Counted from the first letter of the stretch, positions 9,050 through 17,651 are shown. The stretch: DNA of 64,000 nt from Pseudomonas nitroreducens TX1 (GCF_000313755.1 NZ_AMZB01000138.1:62001-126000); one strand, 5' to 3'. Translations and numbers: made by a program. The notes: generated by a model not told the origin, from the letters alone.

Positions 9050-9261
9050 AAGCGGACTCCGTCCGCGGGTGTCTGCAGCGAAAAATCAGGATAAATCCGC
9101 TCTTGCCTCGATATCGCGCTGAGGGCATGCCCTCTCCCCCCGCCCTGGCTGCGCGCCCCGCTCCGAAGGGAGAGGGCGCTATCCGTGCCGGCTGAAGCCA
9201 CTGTTTCAGCCGACGCCGAATCAGTCCCCTCTCCCTTCAGGGGGAGGGTTAGGGAGAGGGA
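9046..9261. repeat. composite dispersed repeat, copy A
   Basis: A 5' module (AAGCGGACTCCGTCCGCG) resembles a REP variant. It is followed by 47 bp at 9130-9176, beginning CCCTCTCCCCCCGCCCTGG and ending GAAGGGAGAGGG, that is identical to 39640-39686. A degenerate tail contains CAGTCCCCTCTCCCTTCAGG, with a near copy at about 39733-39750. The stem CCCTCTCCC/GGGAGAGGG gives the 47-bp core dyad symmetry. It fills the 278-bp gap between the DedA fusion and the anti-sigma gene; no ORF is seen there. Confidence 0.85.
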
Positions 9262-9327
9262 AATCACCGGTACGGTGTTTCAGACAACTCTCCTTCACCA
9301 ATCCCCAATACAGAAGCGATCTGCCCT

Positions 9328-9567
9328 TCAGCGCCGCGCGCTGTCCCGGCGAAGTTCGGCGAGATGGTCGGCCAGGCGCTCTGCATCAGGACGCGGCGGT
9401 TCTGGTAGCAGGCGCAAGGTCGCCTGGGCCAGGCGCATCTGCCGCAGGTAGCGCCGACAATGACGGCAAAGCAGCAGATGCCGGCGCAGCGCAAGCTTCT
9501 CGCGCCAGCCCAGTTGTTCGTCCAGCAGGTCGCTGGAGCGTGCCACCAGTTCCTTGCAGGTCAGCAT
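9328..9567 (-). CDS. small zinc-finger anti-sigma factor
   Basis: The 79-residue protein has HLLLCRHC near residues 29-36, the H-x3-C-x2-C zinc motif of ZAS-type anti-sigma factors. The family binds its partner ECF sigma factor in the cytoplasm and often responds to redox change at the zinc site. There is no transmembrane segment, so it should be soluble. Its ATG overlaps the end of the sigma-factor gene (ATGCTGA), suggesting translational coupling at matched stoichiometry. It is the last gene of the KAS III / sigma / anti-sigma operon. Confidence 0.82.
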   Translation of the reverse strand: MLTCKELVARSSDLLDEQLGWREKLALRRHLLLCRHCRRYLRQMRLAQATLRLLPEPPRPDAERLADHLAELRRDSARR

Positions 9568-10169
9568 TCCCCGGTCTCCTCGAAGTGTTCGACGCTGGCG
9601 AACACCTTCAGCCGCGCGCGATGCAGCAGCACCCTGACATTGGAGAGCGAAACCTCCAGCAGATTACAGATTTCCTCCAGCTCCAGCCCCTGTCGTTCAC
9701 GCAGCAGCAACACGCTGCGCTGCAGTTCGGAAAGGCTGAGCAGGGTGTTTTCCAGGCATTGGCGCAGTTCGTCTTCGGCCAGCAGGGCTTCCGGCGAATC
9801 CTCGTGCCAGGCCAGCGGCGCCGGGCTCCAGTGGCCGTCGGCGGCGAAGCGGGAGTCATCGATGCTGCCGTGGGGCGCGGGCAGTTCGTCCAGCGAAACG
9901 TCGCGGCGAACCTTGCGCAGACGGGATTTGGCGGTATTGGCGGTGATGGTCAGCAGCCAGGTCTTGAGGCTGGAGCGCCCCTGGAAGCCATCCAGGTTGC
10001 GCACGGCGGCGAGCCAGGCATCCTGCACCACTTCATCGGCATGGGCTGCGCCGACGATGGCAATGGCCACGGCGCGCATCGCACCCTGGAAGGTGGCTAC
10101 CAGGGTGCGGAAGGCCTGCTGGTCACCGGCCAGCAGGCGTGACAACAGCTCGCTGTCGTCGGCGGACAC
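9561..10169 (-). CDS. ECF-type RNA polymerase sigma factor
   Basis: The 202-residue protein has sigma region 2 (DEVVQDAWLAAVRNLDGFQG then LKTWLLTITANTAKSRLRK) and region 4 (LSELQRSVLLL then LEEICNLLEVSLSNVRVLLH), the two-domain layout of ECF factors. It directs RNA polymerase to a specific promoter set. The start is GTG at 10169, two bases after the upstream KAS III stop codon. The downstream overlapping anti-sigma gene is its likely inhibitor. As I recall, this corresponds to PA3285 of P. aeruginosa. Its target genes are unknown, but the operon may be self-controlled. Confidence 0.9.
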   Translation of the reverse strand: MSADDSELLSRLLAGDQQAFRTLVATFQGAMRAVAIAIVGAAHADEVVQDAWLAAVRNLDGFQGRSSLKTWLLTITANTAKSRLRKVRRDVSLDELPAPHGSIDDSRFAADGHWSPAPLAWHEDSPEALLAEDELRQCLENTLLSLSELQRSVLLLRERQGLELEEICNLLEVSLSNVRVLLHRARLKVFASVEHFEETGEC

Positions 10170-10171
10170 GA

Positions 10172-11293
10172 TCAGCGCTTGCGCAGGATCACGCTGCCGA
10201 TGGAGTAACCGGCGCCGAAGGAGCTCAGCACGCCGATGGAGCCGGCGGGCAGGTCGTCCTGGTACTTGTGCAGGGCAATGACCGAGCCGGCGGAGCTGGT
10301 GTTGGCGTAGGTATCGAGGATCACCGGCGCTTCGTGGGCCTCGGCATCGCGGCCGAGCAGCTTGCGGGTAATCAGCAGGTTCATGTTCAGGTTGGCCTGG
10401 TGCAGCCAGAAGCGTTTCACGTCGCTGACCGGGATATCGTTCTGCGCCAGGTGCTCGCCGATCAGCTCGGCCACCATCGGGCAGACGTCCTTGAACACCT
10501 TGCGGCCTTCCTGCACGAACAGCTTGTCGCGGCTGCCGATGCCCTCCTCCGCCGCGCGGTTGAGGAAGCCGAAGTTGTTGCGGATATTGTTGGAGAACTG
10601 GGTCAGCAGCTTGGTGCTCACCACCTCGAACTGGTGTTCGCTGGTGGCCTGATCGGCGCGCTCGATGACCACGGCGGTGGCGGCGTCACCAAAGATGAAG
10701 TGGCTGTCGCGGTCACGGAAGTTCAGGTGGCCGGTGCAGATTTCCGGGTTGACCATCAGGATCGCGCGGGCTTGGCCCAACTGCACACTGTTCACCGCGG
10801 CCTGGATGCCGAAGGTGGCCGAGGAGCAGGCGACGTTCATGTCGTAGCCGAAGCCCTGGATGCCAAGGGCGGCCTGCACTTCGATGGCCACCGCCGGATA
10901 GGCGCGCTGCAGGTTGGAGCAGGCGACGATCACCCCGTCGATGTCTTCGGGAGTACGGCCGGCGCGCTGCAGGGCCTGTTGCGCGGCGGCGGTCGCCATC
11001 TCGCAGAGGATGCCCCAGTCTTCGTTGGAACGCTCCGGAATGCGCGGCGCCATGCGCTGCGGATCGAGGATGCCTTCCTTGTTCACCACGAAGCGACTCT
11101 TGATGCCGGAGGCCTTCTCGATGAAGGCGGAGCTGGATTCGGACAGCGCCTCGATCTCGCCCTTGGCGATGGCTTCGGCATTCTGCTCATTGTGACTGCG
11201 GACGTAGCTGTTGAAGGATTCCACCAGTTCATCGTTGGAGATGCTGAACGGCGGGGTATACAGGCCGGTTCCGCTGATCACGACTTTATGCAC
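10172..11293 (-). CDS. beta-ketoacyl-ACP synthase III-like enzyme (PA3286 type)
   Basis: The 373-residue protein is a FabH-like condensing enzyme with the catalytic triad visible: Cys156 in NVACSSATFG, His298 in FWLHQANLN and Asn331 in YANTSSAGS. The P. aeruginosa homologue (PA3286, as I recall) shunts octanoyl-CoA from beta-oxidation into fatty-acid synthesis by condensing it with malonyl-ACP; the same job here is inference. I chose GTG at 11293 (MHKVVISGTGLYTPP) because AGAGGA lies about 7 nt before it. An in-frame TTG at 11311 is also possible. It heads the operon with the ECF sigma and anti-sigma genes. Confidence 0.88.
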   Translation of the reverse strand: MHKVVISGTGLYTPPFSISNDELVESFNSYVRSHNEQNAEAIAKGEIEALSESSSAFIEKASGIKSRFVVNKEGILDPQRMAPRIPERSNEDWGILCEMATAAAQQALQRAGRTPEDIDGVIVACSNLQRAYPAVAIEVQAALGIQGFGYDMNVACSSATFGIQAAVNSVQLGQARAILMVNPEICTGHLNFRDRDSHFIFGDAATAVVIERADQATSEHQFEVVSTKLLTQFSNNIRNNFGFLNRAAEEGIGSRDKLFVQEGRKVFKDVCPMVAELIGEHLAQNDIPVSDVKRFWLHQANLNMNLLITRKLLGRDAEAHEAPVILDTYANTSSAGSVIALHKYQDDLPAGSIGVLSSFGAGYSIGSVILRKR

Positions 11294-11717
11294 GGTCAAT
11301 CCTCTTCTCAATCTGCGCCGCCGGGCCGGGCGGCAAGGTTAGGCATCAAGGTGCCCGCCCATCGGCCGGCACTGGATATTCGTCGCTCCGCGTCCTGGCG
11401 CGAAGGCTTCGGGATGGCGATCCCCGCAACAGGGCAGTGTGCCACTCCCACCGGCGGTGGGCACCTTTGCCCGCCCGGCGGTTTGCGGTTTCACCCAGGG
11501 TGCAACCGCTGATCGCTGATTATGCTGCAATTTTCGCCGAAAAGTCGCAGTGCGGGGGCGGCATTTACGCAAGATCATGGACATAAATCACGCCACGCCT
11601 GTGCTGGAACAACGGATTGAAAATTTCCACCGACACCATAGACAGAGTGTTGGCGCGCCCCGGCGCGCTAGTCCTTATCCTTCAGTGCATTCCCGAATTT
11701 GCCAAGGAGACTTCAGG
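11294..11717. other. divergent intergenic region, KAS III operon / ankyrin gene
   Basis: 424 bp without a supportable gene. It must hold the promoters of both divergent units. A short perfect palindrome (CCCACCGGCGGTGGG) lies at about 11448-11462, and a small AT-richer patch (GATTATGCTGCAATTTT) near 11518-11534. No ECF-type promoter is convincing by eye. Confidence 0.55.
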
Positions 11718-12230
11718 ATGAGTGCAGAAAGCCGCCCGGAAATGGACGAACAGACCCTGGAATTCGCCAACCAGGTGATCGACCTTGCTCGCCAGGGGGA
11801 TACCCCGCGTCTGAAGGAACTGTTGCAGCAGGGCCTGCCGGCCAATCTGCGCAACCACAAGGGTGACAGCCTGCTGATGCTGGCAAGCTACTACGGCCAC
11901 CACGATACCGTGGGCGTACTGCTCGACCATGGCGCCGATCCGGATCTGCGCAACAACGCCGGGCAGACGCCCCTTGCCGGCGCCGCTTTCAAGGGTGATC
12001 TGGAGATGGTGCGACTGCTCCTCAGCCGTGGCGCCGAAGTAGAAGGCGCCTCCCCCGACGGCAAGACCGCGCTGATGATGGCGGCCATGTTCAATCGTCC
12101 GGACATCGTCCGCTGCCTGCTGGAGCATGGCGCCGACCGCGAGGCCCGCGACGCCAGCGGCCTGACGGCCATGGCCGCGGCGAAGATGATGGGCGCGGCC
12201 GATACCCTGTCGCTGCTCGAAACCGCCTGA
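11718..12230 (+). CDS. ankyrin-repeat protein
   Basis: The 170-residue protein contains about four ankyrin repeats from residue 20 to the end (for example GDSLLMLASYYGHHDTVGVL, then GQTPLAGAAFKGDLEMVRLL, then GKTALMMAAMFNRPDIVRCL). These stack into a protein-binding surface. There is no signal peptide, so it is probably cytoplasmic. The ATG at 11718 has AAGGAGA upstream; the frame is open to 11550 but the repeat domain and ribosome site favour the later start. It is divergent from the KAS III operon, an arrangement I recall for PA3287 next to PA3286. Its partner protein is unknown. Confidence 0.9.
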   Translation: MSAESRPEMDEQTLEFANQVIDLARQGDTPRLKELLQQGLPANLRNHKGDSLLMLASYYGHHDTVGVLLDHGADPDLRNNAGQTPLAGAAFKGDLEMVRLLLSRGAEVEGASPDGKTALMMAAMFNRPDIVRCLLEHGADREARDASGLTAMAAAKMMGAADTLSLLETA

Positions 12231-12231
12231 A

Positions 12232-13134
12232 TCAATCGATGCGCACATGCTCGGCGAGAAAATCGAGCACCGCGCGCACCCGAGCGGGCAGGTGCCCTGG
12301 TTTGCCGAGGTAGAGCGCATGCATCGGCTTGCGGTCGCCGGGGTTGAAGGCTTCCAGCACCGCGACCAGTCGCCCGGTGAGCAGGTCGTCGCGCACCTGG
12401 AATTCCGCCAGCCGCGCCAGCCCTAATCCCGCCAACGCCAGATGGCGCACGCTGTCGCCGTCGCTGGCCAATAGGTTGCCGCTGGGCTCCGGGGCGCCTG
12501 CCTGCGCGCCGAGGAAAGGCCAATCCGGTTCGATGCGCCGGTAACTGAAGCCCAGGCAATTGTGTTCGGCCAACTCGCGCGGATGCTGCGGCGCTCCGCG
12601 GCACGCGATGTAAGCCGGCGCGGCGACGATACGGTGTCCCGACTCGCCCAGCGAGCGCGCCACCAGTCGCGAGTCCCGCAACGGCCCGCTGCGGATGGCA
12701 ACGTCGGCGCGCACTTCCAGCAGGTCCACCACCTCATCCGTCAGTTGCAGGTCGAGGTTCACGCCGGGGTAGCGCTCGAAGAACAGCGGCAGCGCGGGAA
12801 TCAGGAACTGCCGCCCCACCGGCAGGTTGCAGCTGATCCGCACCCGCCCCTGCGGCTCGGCGCTGGCCGAGGCTTCGCGTTCGGCTTCATCGAGATCCGC
12901 GAGGATGCGCAGGCTGCGCTCATAGAAGCCGGCGCCCTCGGCCGTGAGCTGCTGGCGCCGCGTGGAGCGGTTGAACAGTCGCGCACCGAGGCGATCCTCC
13001 AGGCGCGCCACCAGTTTGCTCACCGCAGAGGGCGTCATGCCGCATTGCTGCGCGGCGGCTGTAAAACCGCCGGTTTCCACCACGCGGATGAACACTTCCA
13101 TTTCGCCGAAGCGGTTGACGTCGGGTCGGGCCAT
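12232..13134 (-). CDS. LysR family transcriptional regulator
   Basis: The 300-residue protein has an N-terminal winged helix-turn-helix (FIRVVETGGFTAAAQQCGMT then PSAVSKLVARLEDRLGARLF) and a C-terminal periplasmic-binding-like effector domain, the standard LysR layout. It is divergent from the MFS gene at 13239 with about 100 bp between the starts, so it most likely controls that exporter and itself. A perfect palindrome TTGAATTCAA lies at 13136-13145 just before its start codon. No clear Shine-Dalgarno is seen. The effector is unknown. Confidence 0.92.
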   Translation of the reverse strand: MARPDVNRFGEMEVFIRVVETGGFTAAAQQCGMTPSAVSKLVARLEDRLGARLFNRSTRRQQLTAEGAGFYERSLRILADLDEAEREASASAEPQGRVRISCNLPVGRQFLIPALPLFFERYPGVNLDLQLTDEVVDLLEVRADVAIRSGPLRDSRLVARSLGESGHRIVAAPAYIACRGAPQHPRELAEHNCLGFSYRRIEPDWPFLGAQAGAPEPSGNLLASDGDSVRHLALAGLGLARLAEFQVRDDLLTGRLVAVLEAFNPGDRKPMHALYLGKPGHLPARVRAVLDFLAEHVRID

Positions 13135-13238
13135 CTTGAATTCAATTCACAGGTGATTTGCTCCGAGGCAGTCTATATCAGCAATTCGCGCGGGGATAAG
13201 GTGGCGCCCATTCTTCGAACCCTTTCGGGAGAGCCACC

Positions 13239-14423
13239 GTGCCCATTGCCTTGTACGCCTTGACCGCCGGTGCCTTTGGCATCGGCGTTACCGAATTCGT
13301 GATCATGGGATTGCTGCTGGAGGTCGGCCAGGATTTCGGCGTGTCCATCTCCGCCGCCGGCCTGCTGATCTCCGGCTACGCGCTGGGCGTGGTGCTCGGC
13401 GCCCCCTTGCTCACCGCCCTCACCGCGCGCTGGCCGCAACGCCGGACCCTGCTCGGATTGATGGTGATCTTCACCCTCGGCAACCTCGCCTGCGCCCTGG
13501 CGCCGGACTACACCACACTGATGGCGGCGCGCGTGCTGACCTCCTTCGCCCATGGCACCTTCTTCGGCGTCGGCTCGGTGGTCGCCACCAGCCTGGTCCC
13601 GGCGGAACGCCGCGCCTCGGCCATCGCCCTGATGTTCACCGGCCTAACCGTCGCCACCATCCTCGGCGTACCGCTGGGCACCTGGCTTGGCCAACTCTAT
13701 GGCTGGCGCGCGGCCTTCTGGGTGGTGACCGGCATCGGCCTGCTGGCCCTGGCGATCCTGGCTGTGTATTTACCGCGCAACAGTGCTCCGCCCATCGCCG
13801 GTAATTTGCGCGACGACTTCCGCGTGCTCAAGCGCCCCGCCGTGCTGCTCGGCCTGCTGACCACCGTGCTCGGCTTCGGCGGTGTGTTCACCGTATTCAG
13901 CTATGTGTCGCCGCTGCTGACCCGCCTGGCCGGCTTCTCCGAAGGCGCGGTGTCGCCGGTGCTGCTGGTGTTCGGCGGCGGGCTGGTGCTGGGCAACCTG
14001 TTGGGCGGCAAGCTGGCGGACCGCCGGCTGGTGCCCGCGCTGCTCGGCAGTCTGGTGGCACTGGCGGTGGTCATGGGCCTGATGAGCTTCGCACTGGAGA
14101 ATCAGGTTGCCGTTGTCATTTTCATCGCCCTGCTCGGCGCCGCCGGTTTCGCCACTGTGCCACCGCTGCAGATGTGGGTGCTGGAGAAGGCTCACGGCGC
14201 CGGCCAGAGTGTCGCGGCGAGCTTCAACATCGCCGCTTTCAACCTGGGCAACGCGCTGGGTGCCTGGCTCGGCGGCCTGACCATCGACCACGGCCCGGGC
14301 CTGGCGGCATTGCCCTGGGTGGGCGCGTTGCTGCCGATCGCGGCCATCGCCACCGCGCTGCTGTGCCTGCGCCTGGAGCGTGAACCGGCCATGGCCGCGG
14401 CGACCGTCCAGCAGGCCCGGTGA
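13239..14423 (+). CDS. MFS transporter, DHA1/AraJ-like drug or sugar efflux family
   Basis: The 394-residue protein has about 12 hydrophobic segments. It carries the MFS loop-2/3 signature region (GAPLLTALTARWPQRRTLL) and TM4 RVLTSFAHGTFFGVGSVVA, typical of DHA1 proton-driven exporters of the AraJ/YdhP group. It acts in the inner membrane; the substrate is not predictable. The start is GTG at 13239 with GGGAG about 8 nt upstream. The divergent LysR gene is its likely regulator, and a strong terminator follows. Confidence 0.9.
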   Translation: MPIALYALTAGAFGIGVTEFVIMGLLLEVGQDFGVSISAAGLLISGYALGVVLGAPLLTALTARWPQRRTLLGLMVIFTLGNLACALAPDYTTLMAARVLTSFAHGTFFGVGSVVATSLVPAERRASAIALMFTGLTVATILGVPLGTWLGQLYGWRAAFWVVTGIGLLALAILAVYLPRNSAPPIAGNLRDDFRVLKRPAVLLGLLTTVLGFGGVFTVFSYVSPLLTRLAGFSEGAVSPVLLVFGGGLVLGNLLGGKLADRRLVPALLGSLVALAVVMGLMSFALENQVAVVIFIALLGAAGFATVPPLQMWVLEKAHGAGQSVAASFNIAAFNLGNALGAWLGGLTIDHGPGLAALPWVGALLPIAAIATALLCLRLEREPAMAAATVQQAR

Positions 14424-14449
14424 ACGATCGGCGGAACCCTACTGTCGAG

Positions 14450-14483
14450 GAAAGGGGCGCGCCTTGTCGCGCCCCTTTCTTTT
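14450..14483 (+). terminator. terminator after the MFS gene
   Basis: A 12-bp stem GAAAGGGGCGCG/CGCGCCCCTTTC with a CCTTGT loop is followed by TTTT. The next gene on the same strand starts 27 nt later, so that gene should have its own promoter or depend on read-through. Confidence 0.88.
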
Positions 14484-14510
14484 ATCCACCGACGGAGGAC
14501 TCGCCCACCC

Positions 14511-15554
14511 ATGCTGGTTTCGCTTCAGGCACTGCGGGCACTGGCCGCCTGGCTGGTGGTGTTCCATCACTTCATGCAGGTGTTCTTCGATTTCCGCGCC
14601 GACAGCCTCGGCGGCAAGCTCCTCTCCACCCGCGGCCAGGTCGGGGTGGATATTTTCTTCGTCCTCAGCGGCTTCGTGATCCACCTCTCCAGCGCCGGCC
14701 GGCCGATGTCGCCGCTGGCTTTCCTGGTGCAGCGCCTGGCCCGTGTCGCTCCGGCCTACTGGCTGTACACGGCGATCACCGCGCTGATCATCCATGCCTT
14801 CGCCGACGTGATGCCGATCTACGGCGTCGGCGGCAAATCGCTGCTGCTCTCGCTGCTGTTCATCCCCAGCGAAAACCCCGGCGGCTTCGGCCTTTACCCG
14901 GTGCTGCCGGTGGGCTGGACGCTGAACTTCGAGATGCTCTTCTACGGCCTGTTCGCCCTCTCCTTCCTGGTCGCCGAGCGCTGGCGTCCCTGGCTGGTGA
15001 CCGCGCTGGTGCTGCTGGTGGCGCAAGTGCTGGCGCGCGAGCCATGGATCAGCAACTTCTACCGCAACCCGATCATCTTCGAGTTCGTCCTCGGCCTTGG
15101 CCTGGCGGCACTGTACCGACGCGGCTGGTTGAACCTGCCCCGGCCGCTGGCCCTGCTGACGGTGGTGATGTCAGTGACGACCATCGCGCTGTTCCCCGCC
15201 GACCATCCCTGGCGCCTGCTGACCTGGGGCCTGCCCGCCGCCGCGCTGCTGGCCGCGTGCGTTGCGCTGGAGCCGCTGTTCGAGCGCAGCCGGGTGCTGC
15301 ACGCGCTGGGCGACTGGTCCTATTCGGTGTACCTGCTGCACGTCATCGTGCTCTGGCTAGCAGCCTACTGGCTGCACGAACGATTGGGCCTGACGCCGTA
15401 TCAGACACTGGGCCTCAGCGTCCCGGCGATCCTGCTGCTGTCCTGGCTGAGCTACGAATGGGTGGAACGGAAGATGGCACGTCAGCTGCGCGCTGCCTAT
15501 GCGCGCATCGCCGAGCCGCTGGCGGCGAAGCGCGCTCAGGCGGGATCGCTGTAG
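14511..15554 (+). CDS. acyltransferase 3 family membrane protein (OafA/YrhL-like)
   Basis: The 347-residue protein starts LQALRALAAWLVVFHHF and carries GVDIFFVLSGFVI and RLARVAPAYW, all hallmarks of the acyltransferase-3 family; the His pair in FHHF is the usual catalytic region. About ten membrane helices are expected. The family O-acylates cell-surface carbohydrates such as lipopolysaccharide O-antigen or exopolysaccharide. A GGAGG lies upstream of the ATG at 14511. Its 3' end overlaps the convergent diguanylate cyclase gene by 19 nt. The acceptor is unknown, and no polysaccharide cluster is nearby. Confidence 0.9.
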   Translation: MLVSLQALRALAAWLVVFHHFMQVFFDFRADSLGGKLLSTRGQVGVDIFFVLSGFVIHLSSAGRPMSPLAFLVQRLARVAPAYWLYTAITALIIHAFADVMPIYGVGGKSLLLSLLFIPSENPGGFGLYPVLPVGWTLNFEMLFYGLFALSFLVAERWRPWLVTALVLLVAQVLAREPWISNFYRNPIIFEFVLGLGLAALYRRGWLNLPRPLALLTVVMSVTTIALFPADHPWRLLTWGLPAAALLAACVALEPLFERSRVLHALGDWSYSVYLLHVIVLWLAAYWLHERLGLTPYQTLGLSVPAILLLSWLSYEWVERKMARQLRAAYARIAEPLAAKRAQAGSL

Positions 15555-16600
15555 ACCAGGCGGTTACGCCCTTCGGCCTTGCCGCGATACAGACGGCGGT
15601 CGGTGCAGCGATAGAGTTCGTCGGCATCCAGGCCGTCCCCCGGCCATTCGGCGAGGCCGAAGGTGGCGGAAATCTCGATGCGCTCACCGTGGTACACCAG
15701 CGGCGCCTCGTCGATGTCCCGGCGCAGGGACTCCACCAGCGGCTTGGCATCGAAGCGGTCGGTGAAAGGCAGCAGCAGTCCGAACTCCTCGCCCCCCAGC
15801 CGGCCGATCAGATCAGTGGCGCGCAGACGGTAACGCAGGCGGTTGCACAGGTGTTGCAGCGCCTTGTCGCCGGCATCGTGGCCCCACTGGTCGTTGATGT
15901 TCTTGAAGTGGTCGACGTCCAGCACCACCAGCACCAGCCGCGTCTCATAGCGCGCCGCCTCCTGGATGCAGCGCCGCAACGTGCGCTGGAAGCTCTCGCG
16001 ACTGGCCACGCCGGTCAACGCATCGGTCAGCGCCAGGTGCCGCAGCTGCTTGTAGGCGGCGGCGCGACGCTCTTCATAGACGTGCATGAAAGCAATCACC
16101 AGTACGCCGCAGAAGATGCCGTTGCCGATGTCGATCAGCCCCGGGGCATCCAGGCGCAGGCGGTTGGCGTGCAGGTACATGAGCGTGGCGGCCAGCATGA
16201 ACGGCACGGCGAGCAGGAAGCCGCGCCACTTGCCCAGCAGCAGGTAGGCCATCACCGGCATCAGGTAGACCCAGACGAAGGCCGTGGCCGAGGCATTGGG
16301 CATGACGATGATGTAGAGGATGAAGCAGAAGGTCGGCAACAGGTAGGCAATGATCCAGGGCACCAGCCGGCTGACCCGCTTGAGCCGATGGGCTGCCCAC
16401 AGCAGCAAGCCGCAGGTCGCAAGCTCCGCGCCGGACAGCCACAGGTTGCCGGCGAGATACTGCAGGATCGAGAACACCCCCAGGGTCACCCCGGTGCAGG
16501 CGAAGATCAGCCGCATCAACAGGCGATGGTCCGCCTCTTCCAGCCCGGTGGGTCCGGTGTTGGACTCGAACAGGTGGTCGGGATCGCTGTTGCGGTGCAT
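15536..16600 (-). CDS. membrane-bound diguanylate cyclase (GGDEF)
   Basis: The 354-residue protein has about six hydrophobic segments between residues 27 and 175, then a GGDEF domain. The active-site motif is GGEEF at 269-273, and RATD at 260-263 lies exactly five residues before it, which is the product-inhibition I-site (RxxD). It should make cyclic-di-GMP from two GTP and be feedback-inhibited. There is no EAL domain. The start at 16600 (MHRNSDPDHL) has AAGGAG 8 nt upstream; the frame extends to 16651 but lacks a better site. The stops of this gene and the acyltransferase gene overlap tail to tail. Confidence 0.93.
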   Translation of the reverse strand: MHRNSDPDHLFESNTGPTGLEEADHRLLMRLIFACTGVTLGVFSILQYLAGNLWLSGAELATCGLLLWAAHRLKRVSRLVPWIIAYLLPTFCFILYIIVMPNASATAFVWVYLMPVMAYLLLGKWRGFLLAVPFMLAATLMYLHANRLRLDAPGLIDIGNGIFCGVLVIAFMHVYEERRAAAYKQLRHLALTDALTGVASRESFQRTLRRCIQEAARYETRLVLVVLDVDHFKNINDQWGHDAGDKALQHLCNRLRYRLRATDLIGRLGGEEFGLLLPFTDRFDAKPLVESLRRDIDEAPLVYHGERIEISATFGLAEWPGDGLDADELYRCTDRRLYRGKAEGRNRLVYSDPA

Positions 16601-16774
16601 CGGCCCTGCTCCTTGGCTCGACCGCCCGCGGGTCGGCCGAAATGGCGGCATCCGGGCGCTCCAGCCCGATTCACGTCATCAGAAGACTACTCCAATTTCC
16701 CACAACGCGTAGCCAAGCCGACGGAAACCGGGCGGATGGGCTAGCCTAGGCTGCATTGTCCATGGAGGAAGTCT

Positions 16775-17194
16775 ATGCGTTCGATCCTTGCCGTCCTGTC
16801 CCTGCTTGCGCTTTCCGGCTGTGCTTCGTACCAGACCGATGAAGTCCACCCCGTCCCCACCGACCGCCTGCTGGCCTACCAGCAACCGGGCAAGGACAGC
16901 GTCAAGGTCGACGTCACCCGCGACGTAGGCTACATCGGCGGCGGCTGCTACGTCGCCCTCACCATCGACCACCAGGTGGCCGCGCGCATCGGCAAGGGCG
17001 AGTCGGCCAGCTTCCACGTACCGGTGGGCAAGCACGTGGTCGGCATCATCGGCGACAAGGACGGCGAAGGCCTCTGCAGCAAGGCCATGCTGCGCCGTGA
17101 ACTGCTGGTACCGCTGGAGCCGGGCGGCAATAACGCCTTCCGCATCGTCAGCGACAACCGCACCGGTTTCGACATCAAGCCGGCGGTCGAGTAA
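16775..17194 (+). CDS. small lipoprotein of unknown function
   Basis: The 139-residue precursor has a short signal peptide ending in the lipobox LSGC (MRSILAVLSLLALSGC), so Cys16 should be lipidated. The mature part (YQTDEVHPVPTDRLLAYQQ then VDVTRDVGYIGGGCYVAL) is a small beta-rich domain with further cysteines near residues 52 and 94. Residue +2 is alanine, which favours sorting to the outer membrane. GGAGG precedes the ATG. Similar lipoproteins occur in other pseudomonads as far as I recall, but no function is known. It converges on the HIT gene. Confidence 0.8.
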   Translation: MRSILAVLSLLALSGCASYQTDEVHPVPTDRLLAYQQPGKDSVKVDVTRDVGYIGGGCYVALTIDHQVAARIGKGESASFHVPVGKHVVGIIGDKDGEGLCSKAMLRRELLVPLEPGGNNAFRIVSDNRTGFDIKPAVE

Positions 17195-17213
17195 CCGCCG
17201 TCGCGGGCGCGCC

Positions 17214-17651
17214 TCAGCCGTTCAGACGGGCAACCAGGCGCGCCTGCAGCTTCTCCAGCTCCCCCGCATCGGCCTTGTTCGCCGCGTGGATGCCCAAGCC
17301 CTCGCCGGCATAGCGCGGGACGATGTGCACGTGGATGTGGAACACCGTCTGACCGGCCGGCGCACCGTTGAACTGGGCAATCTGCACGCCATCGGGGTTG
17401 AGCTCTTCGACGATCACGCCGGTCAGGCGCTGCACCACGCGCATCACCTTGGCCAGCGCATCGGGGTCGACCTCGAGGATGTTGCGCGCCGGGGAATTCT
17501 TCGGAATCACCAGGGCATGGCCGTAGGACTGCGGGAACAGGTCGAGGAAGGCGAGCACGTCGTCGTCCTCGTACAGCTTGTAGCAGGGAGCCTCGCCACG
17601 AATGATCTGGGCGAAGATGTTCTGTGGATCGTAGGTGCCTTGCAGGCTCAT
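17214..17651 (-). CDS. HIT (histidine triad) family nucleotide hydrolase
   Basis: The 145-residue protein carries the triad FHIHVHIVP with histidines at 105, 107 and 109, and an N-terminal DPQNIFAQIIRGEAPCYKL typical of HINT-like proteins. The family hydrolyses nucleotide phosphoramidates or related AMP conjugates in the cytoplasm through a covalent His-AMP. The ATG at 17651 is chosen because the family starts there and AAGGA lies upstream; the frame is open to 17729. It is convergent with the lipoprotein gene with 19 bp between the stops. Confidence 0.92.
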   Translation of the reverse strand: MSLQGTYDPQNIFAQIIRGEAPCYKLYEDDDVLAFLDLFPQSYGHALVIPKNSPARNILEVDPDALAKVMRVVQRLTGVIVEELNPDGVQIAQFNGAPAGQTVFHIHVHIVPRYAGEGLGIHAANKADAGELEKLQARLVARLNG

